From assembly GCF_013185185.1 (NCBI RefSeq), contig NZ_JAAZWE010000003.1:558001-622000 (forward strand): a DNA stretch of 64,000 nt, written 5' to 3'. Under the pieces are notes generated by a model. That model was not told the origin of the DNA, ran no database searches, and worked only from the letters and a program-made list of their open reading frames with translations. This stretch comes from Saccharibacillus endophyticus. Its GTDB lineage: Bacteria > Bacillota > Bacilli > Paenibacillales > Paenibacillaceae. A program made the position numbers and the translations under genes. Shown one piece after another: positions 44,297-54,027 of the stretch; position 1 is the first letter of the stretch, and each line of letters begins with the position of its first letter.

Positions 44297-45616
44297 TTGG
44301 AACAATTCCGCCTTCCCAAAATCCCGATGCCCAAATTCGAACTTCCGCAAGCCGTGCAGGACGTGCTGGCCGAGGCCGACGTCGCGCTTGCGCATCGTCC
44401 CAAGCTGCTGAAGCTGTTCAAAAATTGTTTTCCCAATACGCTGGAGACGACGACCAAGCTGATGGACGACGGCACGACCTTCGTCATTACGGGCGATATC
44501 CCGGCAAGCTGGCTGCGCGATTCGGTCGAGCAGGTGATTCATTACGTGCCTCTCGCCAAAGAAGACAAAGACTTGCAGCGCATCATCGGCGGGCTGGTCA
44601 AGCGTCACGTGAAATACGTCCTGATCGATCCTTACGCCAACGCGTTCAACGAAACGGCCAACGATTGGCACTGGAACAAAGGCGACGGCACCGAGATGTC
44701 CCCGTGGGTCTGGGAGCGCAAATTCGAGATCGACTCGCTGTGCTTCGTGGTGCGTTTGGCTTATCTATATTGGAAAGAAACGGAGCGTACGGACATCTTC
44801 GACGAAAGTTTCCGCGAAGCGATGGAAGCGATCGTGAACGTGTTCCGTACCGAGCAGTACCACTTCGAGCAATCGCCGTACCGCTTCACGCGCGACAACG
44901 GCATCGAACACGATTCCCTGCAAAACAAAGGGATGGGCATGCCGGTCAACTATACGGGCATGGTCTGGTCGGGCTTCCGTTCCAGCGACGACGCGTGCGA
45001 TTTCCATTACAATATTCCGGGCAACATGTTCGCGGTGGTGGCTTTGCGCCAGATGGGCGAGTTTTTCGAATGGATTTTCCGGGATCAGGATTACGTGCGC
45101 GAGCTGAAAAAGCTGGAGCAGGAGATCGATCGCGGCATCCGGTTGTACGGTACCTACCGTCACCCGGAATTCGGTCCGATCTACGCGTACGAGACGGACG
45201 GCTTCGGCAATTACTGCCTGATGGACGACGCCGGCACGCCGGGCCTGATGTCGATTCCTTATTTGGGATACGTCGGCGCTGACGATCCGGTCTACCAAAA
45301 CACGAGACGCTTCGCGCTGAGCAAAGAAAACCCGTTCTATTATGAAGGCACCGCGGCAAAAGGAATCGGCAGTCCGCATACGCCGCCGGATTACGTGTGG
45401 CATATGGCACTTTCCATGCAAGGCTTGACGGCTTCGTCGAAAGAGGAGAAGCTGGAGTTGATTCAGATGCTGGAGAACACGGACGCGGGCACCGGATTCA
45501 TGCACGAAGGCTTCCATGTGGACGACCCGACGATTTTCACGCGAAAATGGTTTGCCTGGTCCAACAGCCTGTTCTCGCAGCTTGTCTATAAGGCGATGAA
45601 GGAGGATATTTTGTGA
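44297..45616 (+). CDS. GH125 exo-alpha-1,6-mannosidase
   Basis: This 439-residue inverting, metal-independent alpha-mannosidase of GH125 shows FVITGDIPASWLRDSVEQV, NETANDWHWNKGDGTEMSPW, KFEIDSLC and MGMPVNYTGMVWSGFRSSDD, all hallmark stretches. GH125 enzymes remove alpha-1,6-linked mannose from N-glycan cores, often together with GH38. Start: TTG at 44297 with AAAAGGAG 8 bases upstream; the frame upstream to 44225 has no signal. It overlaps the next gene by four bases. Confidence 0.92.
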   Translation: MEQFRLPKIPMPKFELPQAVQDVLAEADVALAHRPKLLKLFKNCFPNTLETTTKLMDDGTTFVITGDIPASWLRDSVEQVIHYVPLAKEDKDLQRIIGGLVKRHVKYVLIDPYANAFNETANDWHWNKGDGTEMSPWVWERKFEIDSLCFVVRLAYLYWKETERTDIFDESFREAMEAIVNVFRTEQYHFEQSPYRFTRDNGIEHDSLQNKGMGMPVNYTGMVWSGFRSSDDACDFHYNIPGNMFAVVALRQMGEFFEWIFRDQDYVRELKKLEQEIDRGIRLYGTYRHPEFGPIYAYETDGFGNYCLMDDAGTPGLMSIPYLGYVGADDPVYQNTRRFALSKENPFYYEGTAAKGIGSPHTPPDYVWHMALSMQGLTASSKEEKLELIQMLENTDAGTGFMHEGFHVDDPTIFTRKWFAWSNSLFSQLVYKAMKEDIL

Positions 45617-48600
45617 GCGAAACGTATTTGAAAAAAGCGGCGGAGCCGACCAATAAAAAGGTGATCTTTTTCCGCGACCCGAGCTTTCCGGCTTCCGGCC
45701 CGCTGCCCGGCTTGAAAGAACTGGGCGCTTACGGTCTGGTGACCAGCGCGGCCGATCTGGGCGACGCGCTGAACGATCGTTTGGGCGACGGCGACGGCGT
45801 ATTGGTCAATCTGCATGCGCCGTATTTTCCGGAGAGCGCCTGGACGGCCATTCTGGGCTTTCTGAAAAAAGGCGGCGGTCTGCTCAGCGTCGGCGGCGCG
45901 CCGTTCAAGCGTCCGGTACGTCAGGAAGGCGGACGTTGGCGGATCGGACCGGAGCAAACGGGGTATCACCAACAGCTCTTTATCCACGAAACGTTAGCCG
46001 TAGAAGCTAAACAAGCGGTTCGTCTGGAAGCTTCGCCTGAGCTGCCGCTGCTGGCCGGCGACGAGGCGTTGTTTGCGGCAGTGGACGAGAACGGCGCCGC
46101 GTCGGGAACGGGAACAATCGGAGCGACCTGGAACCTGGTTCCGCATACGACCCGCGACGCCGACCTGCCGGAGCAAATGGGTTCGGCAGGTACGATGAGT
46201 ACCAAGATCACGCCGCTGCTGCGGGCCTATGATTCTTCCGAGCGTCCGATCGCGGCACCCGTGGTGCTGTGGGAGCAGGTGCGCGGCCCGTTTGCGGGTT
46301 CCCGCTGGGTATTCGTGAACCGCCCGTTGACTGCTGCGCTTGCGGAAAGTCAAGGGCTTGAAGCATTAGCGCGTTGGGCGGCGTTCGCCGCGCGCGAAGC
46401 TATCGAACTTTCGCTGGCACCGGATAGCGCCGTATACGAACCGGGCGAGCGTGCGCGGCTGAAGCTGCGCGTGCAGCGGATTCGTCGCGCAGGGGTTCCG
46501 GCCAATCTGCCTGCATTCGTCGAGCAGCATGACGTCGATTCGCTGATTTCCGGCGGCAAGGTGTCGCGCATCGCGAAAAGCGGCAGCGGACAAGGCGAAG
46601 GAAGCGGAGCAAGCAAAAACGGAAAAGCTGATCGGACTGCCGCGGGCAGCGGCGCCGAAGCGCAGCAGCTCGGCCAAGCCGGAGCCTGGACGTTCCGATT
46701 GTCCGTAACGTCGCCTGACGGCTCGGAAGCTTACTCCCAGACCCTTGAGACAGCCGTATCCCGCGACTGGAACGTATTGAATATCGTGCTTCCTTTCGAT
46801 ATTAACCCGGGCCTGCACAACGTCACATGTCATGCACAATCGCCGGAAGGCGAAGTTCGCATGCTCAGCCAGGGATTCTGGGGGCAAGATCATGAACTGT
46901 TGGCATCCGGTCAGCCGATCTCGTCCAATCGAGATTACTTCGTGCAAGACGGACGTCCGCTTCCGATCGTCGGCATGACCTATATGACTTCCGACGTGGC
47001 GCGCAAATTCCTGTTCCTGCCGAACGCGGCGGTCTGGGATCGCGATATGGCGGCGATGGCGAAAGCGGGCATCAACTGGATTCGTACCGGAATCTGGACG
47101 GCTTACCGCAATATCATGCAGGTTGACGGCCATGCGTCCGAAGAAGTGCTTCGCGCGATCGATGCGTTTTTCCTGACGGCCGCCAAGCATAACCTGCACG
47201 TGACCTTCACCTTCTTCTCCTTTACGCCCGAGACTTGGGAAGGCAAAAATCCTTATCTCGATCCGCAAAGCGTCGAGGCGCAGAAACGCTTTATCCGCTC
47301 GATCGTCAGCCGCCATACGGAGACGACGCATGTGGATTGGGATCTGATCAACGAGCCGTCGATGTTTGATCCGTTGAAAATCTTCTCGGCCGGACCGCGT
47401 TCGCTGCGTGACGAGTTCGAACGCGCGGCTTTCGTGACTTGGCTCAAAAAGCGTCATGATTCCGTCCACGAGCTGCGCGAGCACTGGAACATGACGCCGG
47501 CCGAGCTGCCTTCGTTCGAAGCGGCCGCGATTCCGGAGCCGGAAGAAATCAATTTCGACGTGCAGGATATGCACAAAGGCAAAAAAGGAACCCGCTGGCT
47601 GGATTACAGCCTGTTCTCGGTCGAGATGCACAGCGCTTGGGCAGCAGAGCTGACCTCTTCGATTAAGCAGCTTGTTCCTCATCACCTGGTTACGGTCGGC
47701 CAGGACGAAGCGCAAGGCGCCCAGCGTCCGTCGCCGCTGTTCTATGAAGACGCCGTCGATTATACGACCGTGCATTCCTGGTGGTTGAACGACAGCCTGG
47801 TTTGGGACGGGGTGTTCGCGAAAACGCCGGACAAGCCGAACGTCATTCAGGAGACGGGCATCATGTACGTCGAAACGCCGGACGGCCGGGCGAAACGCAG
47901 CGAGTTCGAACTGCGCAATTTCCTGGAGCGCAAATACGCGTATGCCTTCTCCACGGGCGGCGCGGGCGCGATCCAATGGATTTGGAACACCAACTTCTAT
48001 ATGGATAATGCCAACGAGTCGCATATCGGGGCATTGAGAGCCGACGGCACGGAAAAACCGGAAGCGGACGTCTCGTACGACTTCGGCCGTTTTATGGCTC
48101 GAATCCGTGATTTGTTCCAAGGGCGAAAACTTGAAGAAGTGGCGGCGGTGTATCCGTATTCCAACGACTTCTCCAACCGTTCGTTCGCGGTGGAAGCGAC
48201 GAACCGGCTGACGCGCGTGCTGACCTACGATCTGAAGCTGCCGTTCCGCGCGGTATCCGAGTATCGGCTGGATTCGCTCAAGTCGAATCCGGCCAAGCTG
48301 ATCTTCGTGCCGAGTCCGCACAACATGGACGAAGACGCCATGAAGACGCTGCTGCGAATCGCGAAGTCCACGCAGGCGACCTTGGTCATCACCGGTCCGG
48401 TCGGGCTGGATGCGTACTGGCACGAATCGGATCGCGCGGATAAGCTGCTTGGCATCCGCACGCTGAGCAACGTGCGCCGCGAAGAGATGTTGGAGCTGGA
48501 CGGCAAGCGCCTGCCCGTCTCGTTCGGCGGACGCCGCATTGCGGAGACGCTGAAAGAAACGCCTGCCGATGCGGAAGGCCGCGCGGATCAAGTCGTAGAC

Positions 48601-48972
48601 GTGCCGAACGGCAAAGGACGCCTCATCTGGAGTCCGCTTCCGATCGAATTGGGTACGGGCGACTCGCCGATTGCCGAATTGTATCGGTACGCCGCGGAAA
48701 AAGCGGGCGTCGTCGACGATCTGGAATGGTTGGCGGGCGGCGAGCTGACAGGGATTTATGGACGCAAGTTGAAGTTTGCCGAAGGCAGCCTGTACGTATT
48801 CGTGTCCGAATATGCATGGGATGCCGAAGTGAAGGTTCGCGATCGGGCAACGGGCCGGATCTACGGCTTCACGCTGGAAAGCGAGCGCTCCGCGTTGTTC
48901 GCAGCGGATTCGGAAGGGCAAATTACAGCCGTTTATCGGCCGGAAGAAGTGGAGATCAAGGTCGGCGATTAA
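45613..48972 (+). CDS. Large clan GH-A glycoside hydrolase
   Basis: This 1119-residue protein starts with GTG inside the GH125 stop (GTGA), with AAGGAGG 8 bases before. The N-terminal third (to about 430) looks like beta-sandwich/Rossmann-like accessory domains with a Gly/Ser/Lys-rich linker near 330-355. The barrel follows (VGMTYMTSDVARKF), with acid/base E581 in WDLINEPSMF and nucleophile E747 in NVIQETGIMY, and then a C-terminal domain like the GH42 trimerisation part. It could be a beta-mannosidase or beta-galactosidase; I cannot name the family. No signal peptide. Confidence 0.75.
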   Translation: MSETYLKKAAEPTNKKVIFFRDPSFPASGPLPGLKELGAYGLVTSAADLGDALNDRLGDGDGVLVNLHAPYFPESAWTAILGFLKKGGGLLSVGGAPFKRPVRQEGGRWRIGPEQTGYHQQLFIHETLAVEAKQAVRLEASPELPLLAGDEALFAAVDENGAASGTGTIGATWNLVPHTTRDADLPEQMGSAGTMSTKITPLLRAYDSSERPIAAPVVLWEQVRGPFAGSRWVFVNRPLTAALAESQGLEALARWAAFAAREAIELSLAPDSAVYEPGERARLKLRVQRIRRAGVPANLPAFVEQHDVDSLISGGKVSRIAKSGSGQGEGSGASKNGKADRTAAGSGAEAQQLGQAGAWTFRLSVTSPDGSEAYSQTLETAVSRDWNVLNIVLPFDINPGLHNVTCHAQSPEGEVRMLSQGFWGQDHELLASGQPISSNRDYFVQDGRPLPIVGMTYMTSDVARKFLFLPNAAVWDRDMAAMAKAGINWIRTGIWTAYRNIMQVDGHASEEVLRAIDAFFLTAAKHNLHVTFTFFSFTPETWEGKNPYLDPQSVEAQKRFIRSIVSRHTETTHVDWDLINEPSMFDPLKIFSAGPRSLRDEFERAAFVTWLKKRHDSVHELREHWNMTPAELPSFEAAAIPEPEEINFDVQDMHKGKKGTRWLDYSLFSVEMHSAWAAELTSSIKQLVPHHLVTVGQDEAQGAQRPSPLFYEDAVDYTTVHSWWLNDSLVWDGVFAKTPDKPNVIQETGIMYVETPDGRAKRSEFELRNFLERKYAYAFSTGGAGAIQWIWNTNFYMDNANESHIGALRADGTEKPEADVSYDFGRFMARIRDLFQGRKLEEVAAVYPYSNDFSNRSFAVEATNRLTRVLTYDLKLPFRAVSEYRLDSLKSNPAKLIFVPSPHNMDEDAMKTLLRIAKSTQATLVITGPVGLDAYWHESDRADKLLGIRTLSNVRREEMLELDGKRLPVSFGGRRIAETLKETPADAEGRADQVVDVPNGKGRLIWSPLPIELGTGDSPIAELYRYAAEKAGVVDDLEWLAGGELTGIYGRKLKFAEGSLYVFVSEYAWDAEVKVRDRATGRIYGFTLESERSALFAADSEGQITAVYRPEEVEIKVGD

Positions 48973-49009
48973 AGCGGCGATTCAACATCTGCATTCAGAA
49001 AAATATGCG

Positions 49010-49039
49010 GCGGAAGAGAACTTTTCTCTTCCGCTTTTT
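49010..49039 (+). terminator. Terminator of the glycan-use operon
   Basis: GCGGAAGAGAA pairs with TTCTCTTCCGC and TTTTT follows, 37 bases after the last hydrolase stop. Confidence 0.9.
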
Positions 49040-49221
49040 GTGCTGAATTCAGCTATTCCGGAAGCTTCTCGTCATGCCGAATCATTTGCTTCCTGAGTCA
49101 CATCGCGGTGTAAGGGTTAAAAGGAGAAAGTGCAAAGATGAGGTTTTTTGTCGAAAAATTCGATAAACAGCCGTACAGACTTGCCTTTATTTCTTTTACA
49201 CTCAACAGGAGGTGCATTTCC

Positions 49222-50064
49222 ATGAAACCTTACAATCGTGCAGCCAGTATTCTTGGCGTGCTGCTGCTGAGCACTGCTCTGGCAGCCTGCGGAAGCGAAT
49301 CGGACTCCGCATCTCAGAGCGAGCCGAACACATCGACTGCAGCAACAGACAAGGCTAACATCGAGGAACCCGCAACGGCAACGCCGGACGAGGAAGCAGC
49401 CGCGGATCAGGAGAGCGGCGAAGAGGCCGCTGCTGATTCTACCGATGCCGCTACCGACGATCAAGCCGCGAACGAGACCGATAAACCGAGCGATTCCGCT
49501 GCCGACGATGCGGCTGCGACAGACGACGCTTCTTCCGCAACGGCAACCATTGATCAAGACGATCCGGCCGATGCTTCCAAACAGGGCAAGAAAGGCGCAG
49601 GCGCGGACCGTCCGAAAACGGAAAACTTCGAAATCGCCACGGCCGACTCTACCGATTCCGTCACCGGCAAACTTCAAGAAGGCTACGGTTATGCCTTTTA
49701 TGCCATGGAAGGACTGGAATTCGACGCCGAAACCAACCGTCTGTCGATGACCTCCAATCCTGACTATTACGCGATCATCACGCCGCTTGAAAAAGGCTAT
49801 GCGCTCGCCACGCTTCGCAACGAAGCCAAAACCGCGCTGAAAGCCTACGGCACGCCGGTCGAACTCAAAGGCGATAAAGCCCCGGCAGCCCTATCCGCTT
49901 CGCGCTTGTTCCTTTCCGCCGAAAACGAAGCCGGAACCGGACAATTCGCCCTCTGGGAAACCCCGGCCAAAGGATACGACATCAAAATCAACATCCCGGC
50001 CGGAGCCGATGCCGAAACTTTCGCGCCGTTAGTCTACGGTTCCCTCTCTACGCTGGCTGATTAA
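49222..50064 (+). CDS. Lipoprotein with acidic low-complexity linker
   Basis: This 280-residue lipoprotein has the signal peptide MKPYNRAASILGVLLLSTAL and a lipobox LAAC, then about 100 residues dominated by Ala, Asp, Glu and Thr (probably a flexible wall-spanning spacer) and a compact domain of about 140 residues from KTENFEIATADSTDSVTG to the end. The domain is unrecognised. The ATG at 49222 follows AGGAGG. The low-complexity part shows codon use similar to the rest. A repeat R copy lies right after it. Confidence 0.7.
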   Translation: MKPYNRAASILGVLLLSTALAACGSESDSASQSEPNTSTAATDKANIEEPATATPDEEAAADQESGEEAAADSTDAATDDQAANETDKPSDSAADDAAATDDASSATATIDQDDPADASKQGKKGAGADRPKTENFEIATADSTDSVTGKLQEGYGYAFYAMEGLEFDAETNRLSMTSNPDYYAIITPLEKGYALATLRNEAKTALKAYGTPVELKGDKAPAALSASRLFLSAENEAGTGQFALWETPAKGYDIKINIPAGADAETFAPLVYGSLSTLAD

Positions 50065-50078
50065 ATTCCTCCTAATCC

Positions 50079-50214
50079 TACAGTGACTGGGCGGAGGGAG
50101 AAATTCAGTTCAAGACGCCTTTGAACCCGGAAAATTCCTATAAAAATTTCAATCGATTTTCCGGGTGAGACAGCGCCGCGAACTGAATTTCTCCCGCAGC
50201 CCCCGCTCACTGTA
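50079..50214 (+). repeat. Dispersed long inverted repeat, copy R50
   Basis: The ends are TACAGTGA (50079-50086) and TCACTGTA (50207-50214). Arms GGAGAAATTCAGTTC and GAACTGAATTTCTCC. Core GACGCCTTTGAACCCGGAAA ... TATAAAAATTTCAATC ... TTTTCCGGGTGAGACAGCG. It is on the plus strand, in the orientation of the lipoprotein gene before it. Confidence 0.85.
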
Positions 50215-50219
50215 CCTAA

Positions 50220-50244
50220 GCCGTGCCTATTGTGCACGGTTTTT
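50220..50244 (+). terminator. Terminator next to R50
   Basis: CCGTGC pairs with GCACGG around a short loop and TTTTT follows. Confidence 0.75.
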
Positions 50245-50312
50245 GCTTGCCGCCAGATCGGGTATGATATAGATGCGCGAAGAAATTCAGAAGGAAGAGG
50301 AGGCGAACCATT

Positions 50313-50837
50313 TTGCCGGACCGAAAACTGCTGGACGAGCTGTACCGAATGCGCGATTTTGCCGGAGACGAAGATGACCTGGAGAGGTTTTCCGATATTT
50401 TAAACGAGCTTGGCCAGAATGCTTCGGCAGAGGTGATTACCGATCTGTGCCGCATGCTGGAGGATGACGTGATTGAACCCAGCGCCGCGGGAGATTTGCT
50501 CGAGACGATCTTTTATATTGCGGATCGCTGCGGAATCCAGGCGAGCATGCATTACTTGGCGCTCGGAGTACCCGGCCTGTTTCCGCGAGCGGAAGGATGG
50601 GCCGTACGCCTGCATCGCATGCTGCTGAATGCCGATCGCCCGGGCTTCCCCTATATCGAAGCTTACAGCCGTGCACTCCAAACGATTCCCGCACGTGCCG
50701 CACGGCGCGTCGTGAATATCTTGCTGGATATCAAACGAACACAGCCGCAGCTTTATATGGAGAAAGTGGATCGTTTTACGGAAGCGCTGACTCGCGGCGA
50801 AGAGACGGGGGAGAATCGTACCTTCGCGTCGAATTAG
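50313..50837 (+). CDS. Imm30-like immunity protein
   Basis: This 174-residue all-alpha protein resembles the Imm30 family: LLDELYRMRDF, LERFSDILNELGQN, ITDLCRMLEDDV, WAVRLHRMLLNA and VVNILLDIKRTQPQLYMEKVDRF. Imm30 proteins protect against secreted polymorphic toxins. The start is TTG at 50313 with GAGGAGG about nine bases before. The next gene is a second immunity-type protein 38 bases on; no toxin gene is present, so this is an orphan immunity set. Confidence 0.65.
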   Translation: MPDRKLLDELYRMRDFAGDEDDLERFSDILNELGQNASAEVITDLCRMLEDDVIEPSAAGDLLETIFYIADRCGIQASMHYLALGVPGLFPRAEGWAVRLHRMLLNADRPGFPYIEAYSRALQTIPARAARRVVNILLDIKRTQPQLYMEKVDRFTEALTRGEETGENRTFASN

Positions 50838-50875
50838 TTAAACAGCTGCATGCCAGAAAGACGGAGGTGGAAAAT

Positions 50876-51433
50876 GTGCCGATGACGCCCGAACGATTTA
50901 TAGCTTCCTGGAATACGGCTTTGGACGGCCCGCTGCTGCGCTTCGACTGCGAAGCGCTGGAGGCTGTACCGATCGAGGACGAGGCCAGGCGCTTTTTATG
51001 CCAAGCCGGGCTTCCCGCCGATTCGGCCCCGTATCTTGAATTTCGTTCCGGCGAAGGACGATTGTCCGATTTGAAAAGCGCCTTCGGCATGCCGAAGGAA
51101 TATTCCGCCTACTGGCTGCTGGGGACGACCGGATACGGGGACCCGGTTTGCCTGAAAGCCGGCGGATCGGAAGTCGTCTGTATCCGAATGGATCAGGGAG
51201 GTACGGAATGGTTTATTAATTCGTCCGTGCCGCGCTTTGCGGAATTTCTGTTGATCTATGCGGAGTTGGTTCAGCGCACGATCCGCGAGAACGGCCCGGA
51301 TGCTTTTTTGCAAAACGAAATCCCGCAGGATACGTTGAAATGGGTGGTGCAGGAATTCGGACGCATCGACCCCGCGGCCTTTGCCCAGGGAACTTTTTGG
51401 AGGGAAGAGGTGGAGGAGCGGCTTCAGCCGTGA
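50876..51433 (+). CDS. SUKH/SMI1-type immunity-like protein
   Basis: This 185-residue protein has SUKH-4-like features: RRFLCQAGLPADSAPYLEF, then YWLLGTTGYGDPVCLKAGGS, CIRMDQGGTEWFINSSVPRFAEFLL. SUKH proteins commonly act as immunity factors against polymorphic toxins. Start: GTG at 50876 with GGAGGTGG before; an ATG two codons later is also possible. Paired with the Imm30-like gene, it suggests a polyimmunity locus. Confidence 0.65.
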   Translation: MPMTPERFIASWNTALDGPLLRFDCEALEAVPIEDEARRFLCQAGLPADSAPYLEFRSGEGRLSDLKSAFGMPKEYSAYWLLGTTGYGDPVCLKAGGSEVVCIRMDQGGTEWFINSSVPRFAEFLLIYAELVQRTIRENGPDAFLQNEIPQDTLKWVVQEFGRIDPAAFAQGTFWREEVEERLQP

Positions 51434-51632
51434 TGCGGGAAGCGGTCGCTTCGCCTTAAGCGTCATAGGCGAAGGACGGTTATACATATGAAGCAAAAAT
51501 TAATTATTGATCCGCGTTCTTCGATAAGACGTACTCGTCGCTGATGAAACTAAAATGGCATCCTGCACGTCTAAAGTTTAATTAGGGTCGTGCGTGTAGG
51601 ACATGAAGGAAGCGACGGGAGGTTCGGCGGAC

Positions 51633-52454
51633 GTGAACATAAAAAGAAGAATTCATCAATTTACGATGCCTGTAATCGTATTGGTTGCGTTTGGCGGAGC
51701 GGCAAGCGGCTGCGGCATTCCTGCTTCGGCGCCGACTCCGAATTCGGGGAAACAGGCGGTCAAGCCGGCGATCGCCGCATTTGAAGCGCCTGCAGAAGAA
51801 CAAATTTATTTGAAAAAAGAGCATTATGAAGGCTCCATAATCAAACCTCAACAGATCGATCTGTTAAACCGGCTATTCAATGCGCAAAACGCAGGCGATG
51901 CTCAAACGTATGCCTCGTTGTTCACGCAGGAAGCGCCTGAAAAGGACAAGCGGATCATATTCCGGGTCGATAAGGCCGAACGTTTCGACGGATTTAAATC
52001 CGATTCGGATCAAACGGAGATCGATCCTGTCGGCGGAGCGATTCGGGAGAATGCCGCGGACGGCTACCATTCTATTCTGTATAACTTCAAGCAAGAAGCG
52101 GGAGAATGGCGGATTGCGGGGATTGAACGCGCAAACGGCACCCGAATCGACGAGAGCGGCTATGAAGAGGACGAGCTGGAGCTTGCAAAGTTGATTCAAG
52201 CCAAAGCGGACGCTCAAAATGCGGGGGATGCAGAAGCATACCGCAGCTTGTTCATACCCGGTTCGATCATGGGGGAACTTCATGAAGACGCCCCTCGAAT
52301 CGAAGAATTGCAAATCATGAAGATCGACCCGCCTTCGACGGATACCTCTATCGCTCAAGTCGCCTATCGCGTCGAAGGAGACAAACAGGTTCGCTCCAAT
52401 GCCTTTATTTTTGTACGGCGAGAGGGAAAATGGTTGCTCTACGATATCGATTAA
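51633..52454 (+). CDS. Lipoprotein with two NTF2-like repeats
   Basis: This 273-residue lipoprotein begins at GTG (GGGAGG about 10 bases before) with a signal peptide and lipobox ASGC (GGAASGCGIPAS), then two related domains of about 95 residues: LLNRLFNAQNAGDAQTYASLF and LIQAKADAQNAGDAEAYRSLF begin each, and each ends with a similar strand (GEWRIAGIE; GKWLLYDID). Such domains bind small ligands or act as scaffolds. The function is unknown. It is followed by a good terminator. Confidence 0.7.
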   Translation: MNIKRRIHQFTMPVIVLVAFGGAASGCGIPASAPTPNSGKQAVKPAIAAFEAPAEEQIYLKKEHYEGSIIKPQQIDLLNRLFNAQNAGDAQTYASLFTQEAPEKDKRIIFRVDKAERFDGFKSDSDQTEIDPVGGAIRENAADGYHSILYNFKQEAGEWRIAGIERANGTRIDESGYEEDELELAKLIQAKADAQNAGDAEAYRSLFIPGSIMGELHEDAPRIEELQIMKIDPPSTDTSIAQVAYRVEGDKQVRSNAFIFVRREGKWLLYDID

Positions 52455-52491
52455 ACGTATCCGAAAAAAAGACATACTCCTTCACCGGCGG

Positions 52492-52520
52492 ACAGTTTGC
52501 GTCCGTTCGGTGATTTTTTT
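52492..52520 (+). terminator. Terminator after the two-repeat lipoprotein
   Basis: TCACCG with GGAC pairs with GTCC and CGGTGA; TTTTTTT follows. Confidence 0.85.
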
Positions 52521-52619
52521 CGCGACCCGATGCGGATTTTGATTTTTTGTTGTAGGATAGAGTATGCGTCTCGCAAACGCGGGTGTGCATTACTGTGAAA
52601 AAGAATCGGAGGAAGTCGA

Positions 52620-53981
52620 GTGGAAAGCGCAAATCAGTCGGGCGGCGAAAAGCTTCAAAAGAAACTGCTGCCGCGGCATATCAGTTTTATGGCCATGGGC
52701 GGCGTCATCGGGACCGGCATTTTCAAAGGCAGCGCCGAGACGATCGGGCTTGCGGGGCCGGCCGTCGTGCTGACCTACCTGTTCGGCGGCCTGCTGCTGT
52801 TGGTCGTCATGGGGGCGATCGCGGAATTGGCGAGCGTCTACCCCAACCGCAACATGAAAGAATTTATCCGTCAGGCATTCGGCCCGCGTCCGGCGTTTAT
52901 CGTAGGCTGGCTGTATGCTTTTCTTATGCTCAGCGTGTGCGTGATCGAAGTGACGGCGGCAGGATCGTTTTTGCAATACTGGATGCCCGGCGTGCCGCTG
53001 TGGGTATTGAGTCTTGCCAGCGCGGCGCTGATTCTCGGCATCAACCGGATGAGCGTCGAAAGCTTCGGGGAAACGGAATTTTGGCTGGCCGGGATTAAGA
53101 TCGCCATGATCGTGGTGTTTATTATTCTGGGTGCGGGCCTGTTGTTCGGCTTGATTCCGGGCGCGACCGGCGAAGCTCCGGGATTGACGAACTTTACCGC
53201 GCACGGAGGCTTTATGCCGAACGGATGGTTGTCGATCTTTTCGGCCCTTCTCGTCGTCATGTTTTCCTACGGAGGCTCGGAGCTGATCGGGATGACGCTG
53301 ACCGAGGCGAAAGATGCGGAAAAGGTGATGCCCAGAGTCGTCAAAAGCTTCATCCTGCGCGTCGTGCTTTTTTATACGCTGCCGATCCTGATCATTTGCG
53401 GACTTATTCCGTGGAATCAGTTAGCGGGGCAAAACAGTCCGTTCGTACAGGTATTGGAAGCGACGGGCCTCGGCGGAGCCGCGCATATCATCAACTTCAT
53501 TTTAGTGATCGCGGTGCTGTCGGCGGCCAACTCCAGCATTTACGGCGCGACGCGGATGCTGCATTCGATGGCGGCTGCCGGGGAAGCGCCGAAAGCGCTG
53601 GGCATGACCACGGAAAAAGGCGTGCCGATCGGCAGTTTGCGCCTGTGCGCGGCCGTGCTGGTACTGGGAGCGGTGATCGCCTATGTCGCGGAAGACAATC
53701 TGTTCGCGATCCTGCTGGCGGTTCCGGGCTTCGTGGTGCTCGTCGTTTGGCTGTCGATCTGCTTGGCCCAGCTCAAGCTGCGCCCGCAGTATCCGACGAA
53801 GCCGACGTTCCGCATCTGGGGCTATCCGTATATTACGGGTGCGACGGCCGTCATTCTTGCGGTAATCGCGGCAGGCTTCGTGATCGATCCGCAGAACCGG
53901 TTCAGCATCGGCGTCTGCGTGGGCGTGTTGGCGCTGTTGACGGTCTGGTCGGTGTTGAAGTTTAAAAAGTCGACGGTATAG
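52620..53981 (+). CDS. Amino acid permease (APC superfamily)
   Basis: This 453-residue transporter has twelve membrane helices. The APC signature FMAMGGVIGTGIFKGSAETI is in helix 1, and FSYGGSELIGMTLTEAKD and VLSAANSSIYGATRML are in later helices, as in the AAT group (RocE/GabP/AapA). It imports an amino acid by proton symport; which one is not visible. GTG start at 52620 with CGGAGG seven bases before. Confidence 0.9.
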   Translation: MESANQSGGEKLQKKLLPRHISFMAMGGVIGTGIFKGSAETIGLAGPAVVLTYLFGGLLLLVVMGAIAELASVYPNRNMKEFIRQAFGPRPAFIVGWLYAFLMLSVCVIEVTAAGSFLQYWMPGVPLWVLSLASAALILGINRMSVESFGETEFWLAGIKIAMIVVFIILGAGLLFGLIPGATGEAPGLTNFTAHGGFMPNGWLSIFSALLVVMFSYGGSELIGMTLTEAKDAEKVMPRVVKSFILRVVLFYTLPILIICGLIPWNQLAGQNSPFVQVLEATGLGGAAHIINFILVIAVLSAANSSIYGATRMLHSMAAAGEAPKALGMTTEKGVPIGSLRLCAAVLVLGAVIAYVAEDNLFAILLAVPGFVVLVVWLSICLAQLKLRPQYPTKPTFRIWGYPYITGATAVILAVIAAGFVIDPQNRFSIGVCVGVLALLTVWSVLKFKKSTV

Positions 53982-54027
53982 CACGGAAGAGCCAGCCTAT
54001 CGATGATAGGTTTTGATGCATACGAAA

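Noticed and set aside
46366..48921. An 851-residue antisense frame to the GH-A hydrolase
   Set aside because: Composition typical of an antisense shadow in high-GC DNA; the sense gene has catalytic residues and a ribosome-binding site.
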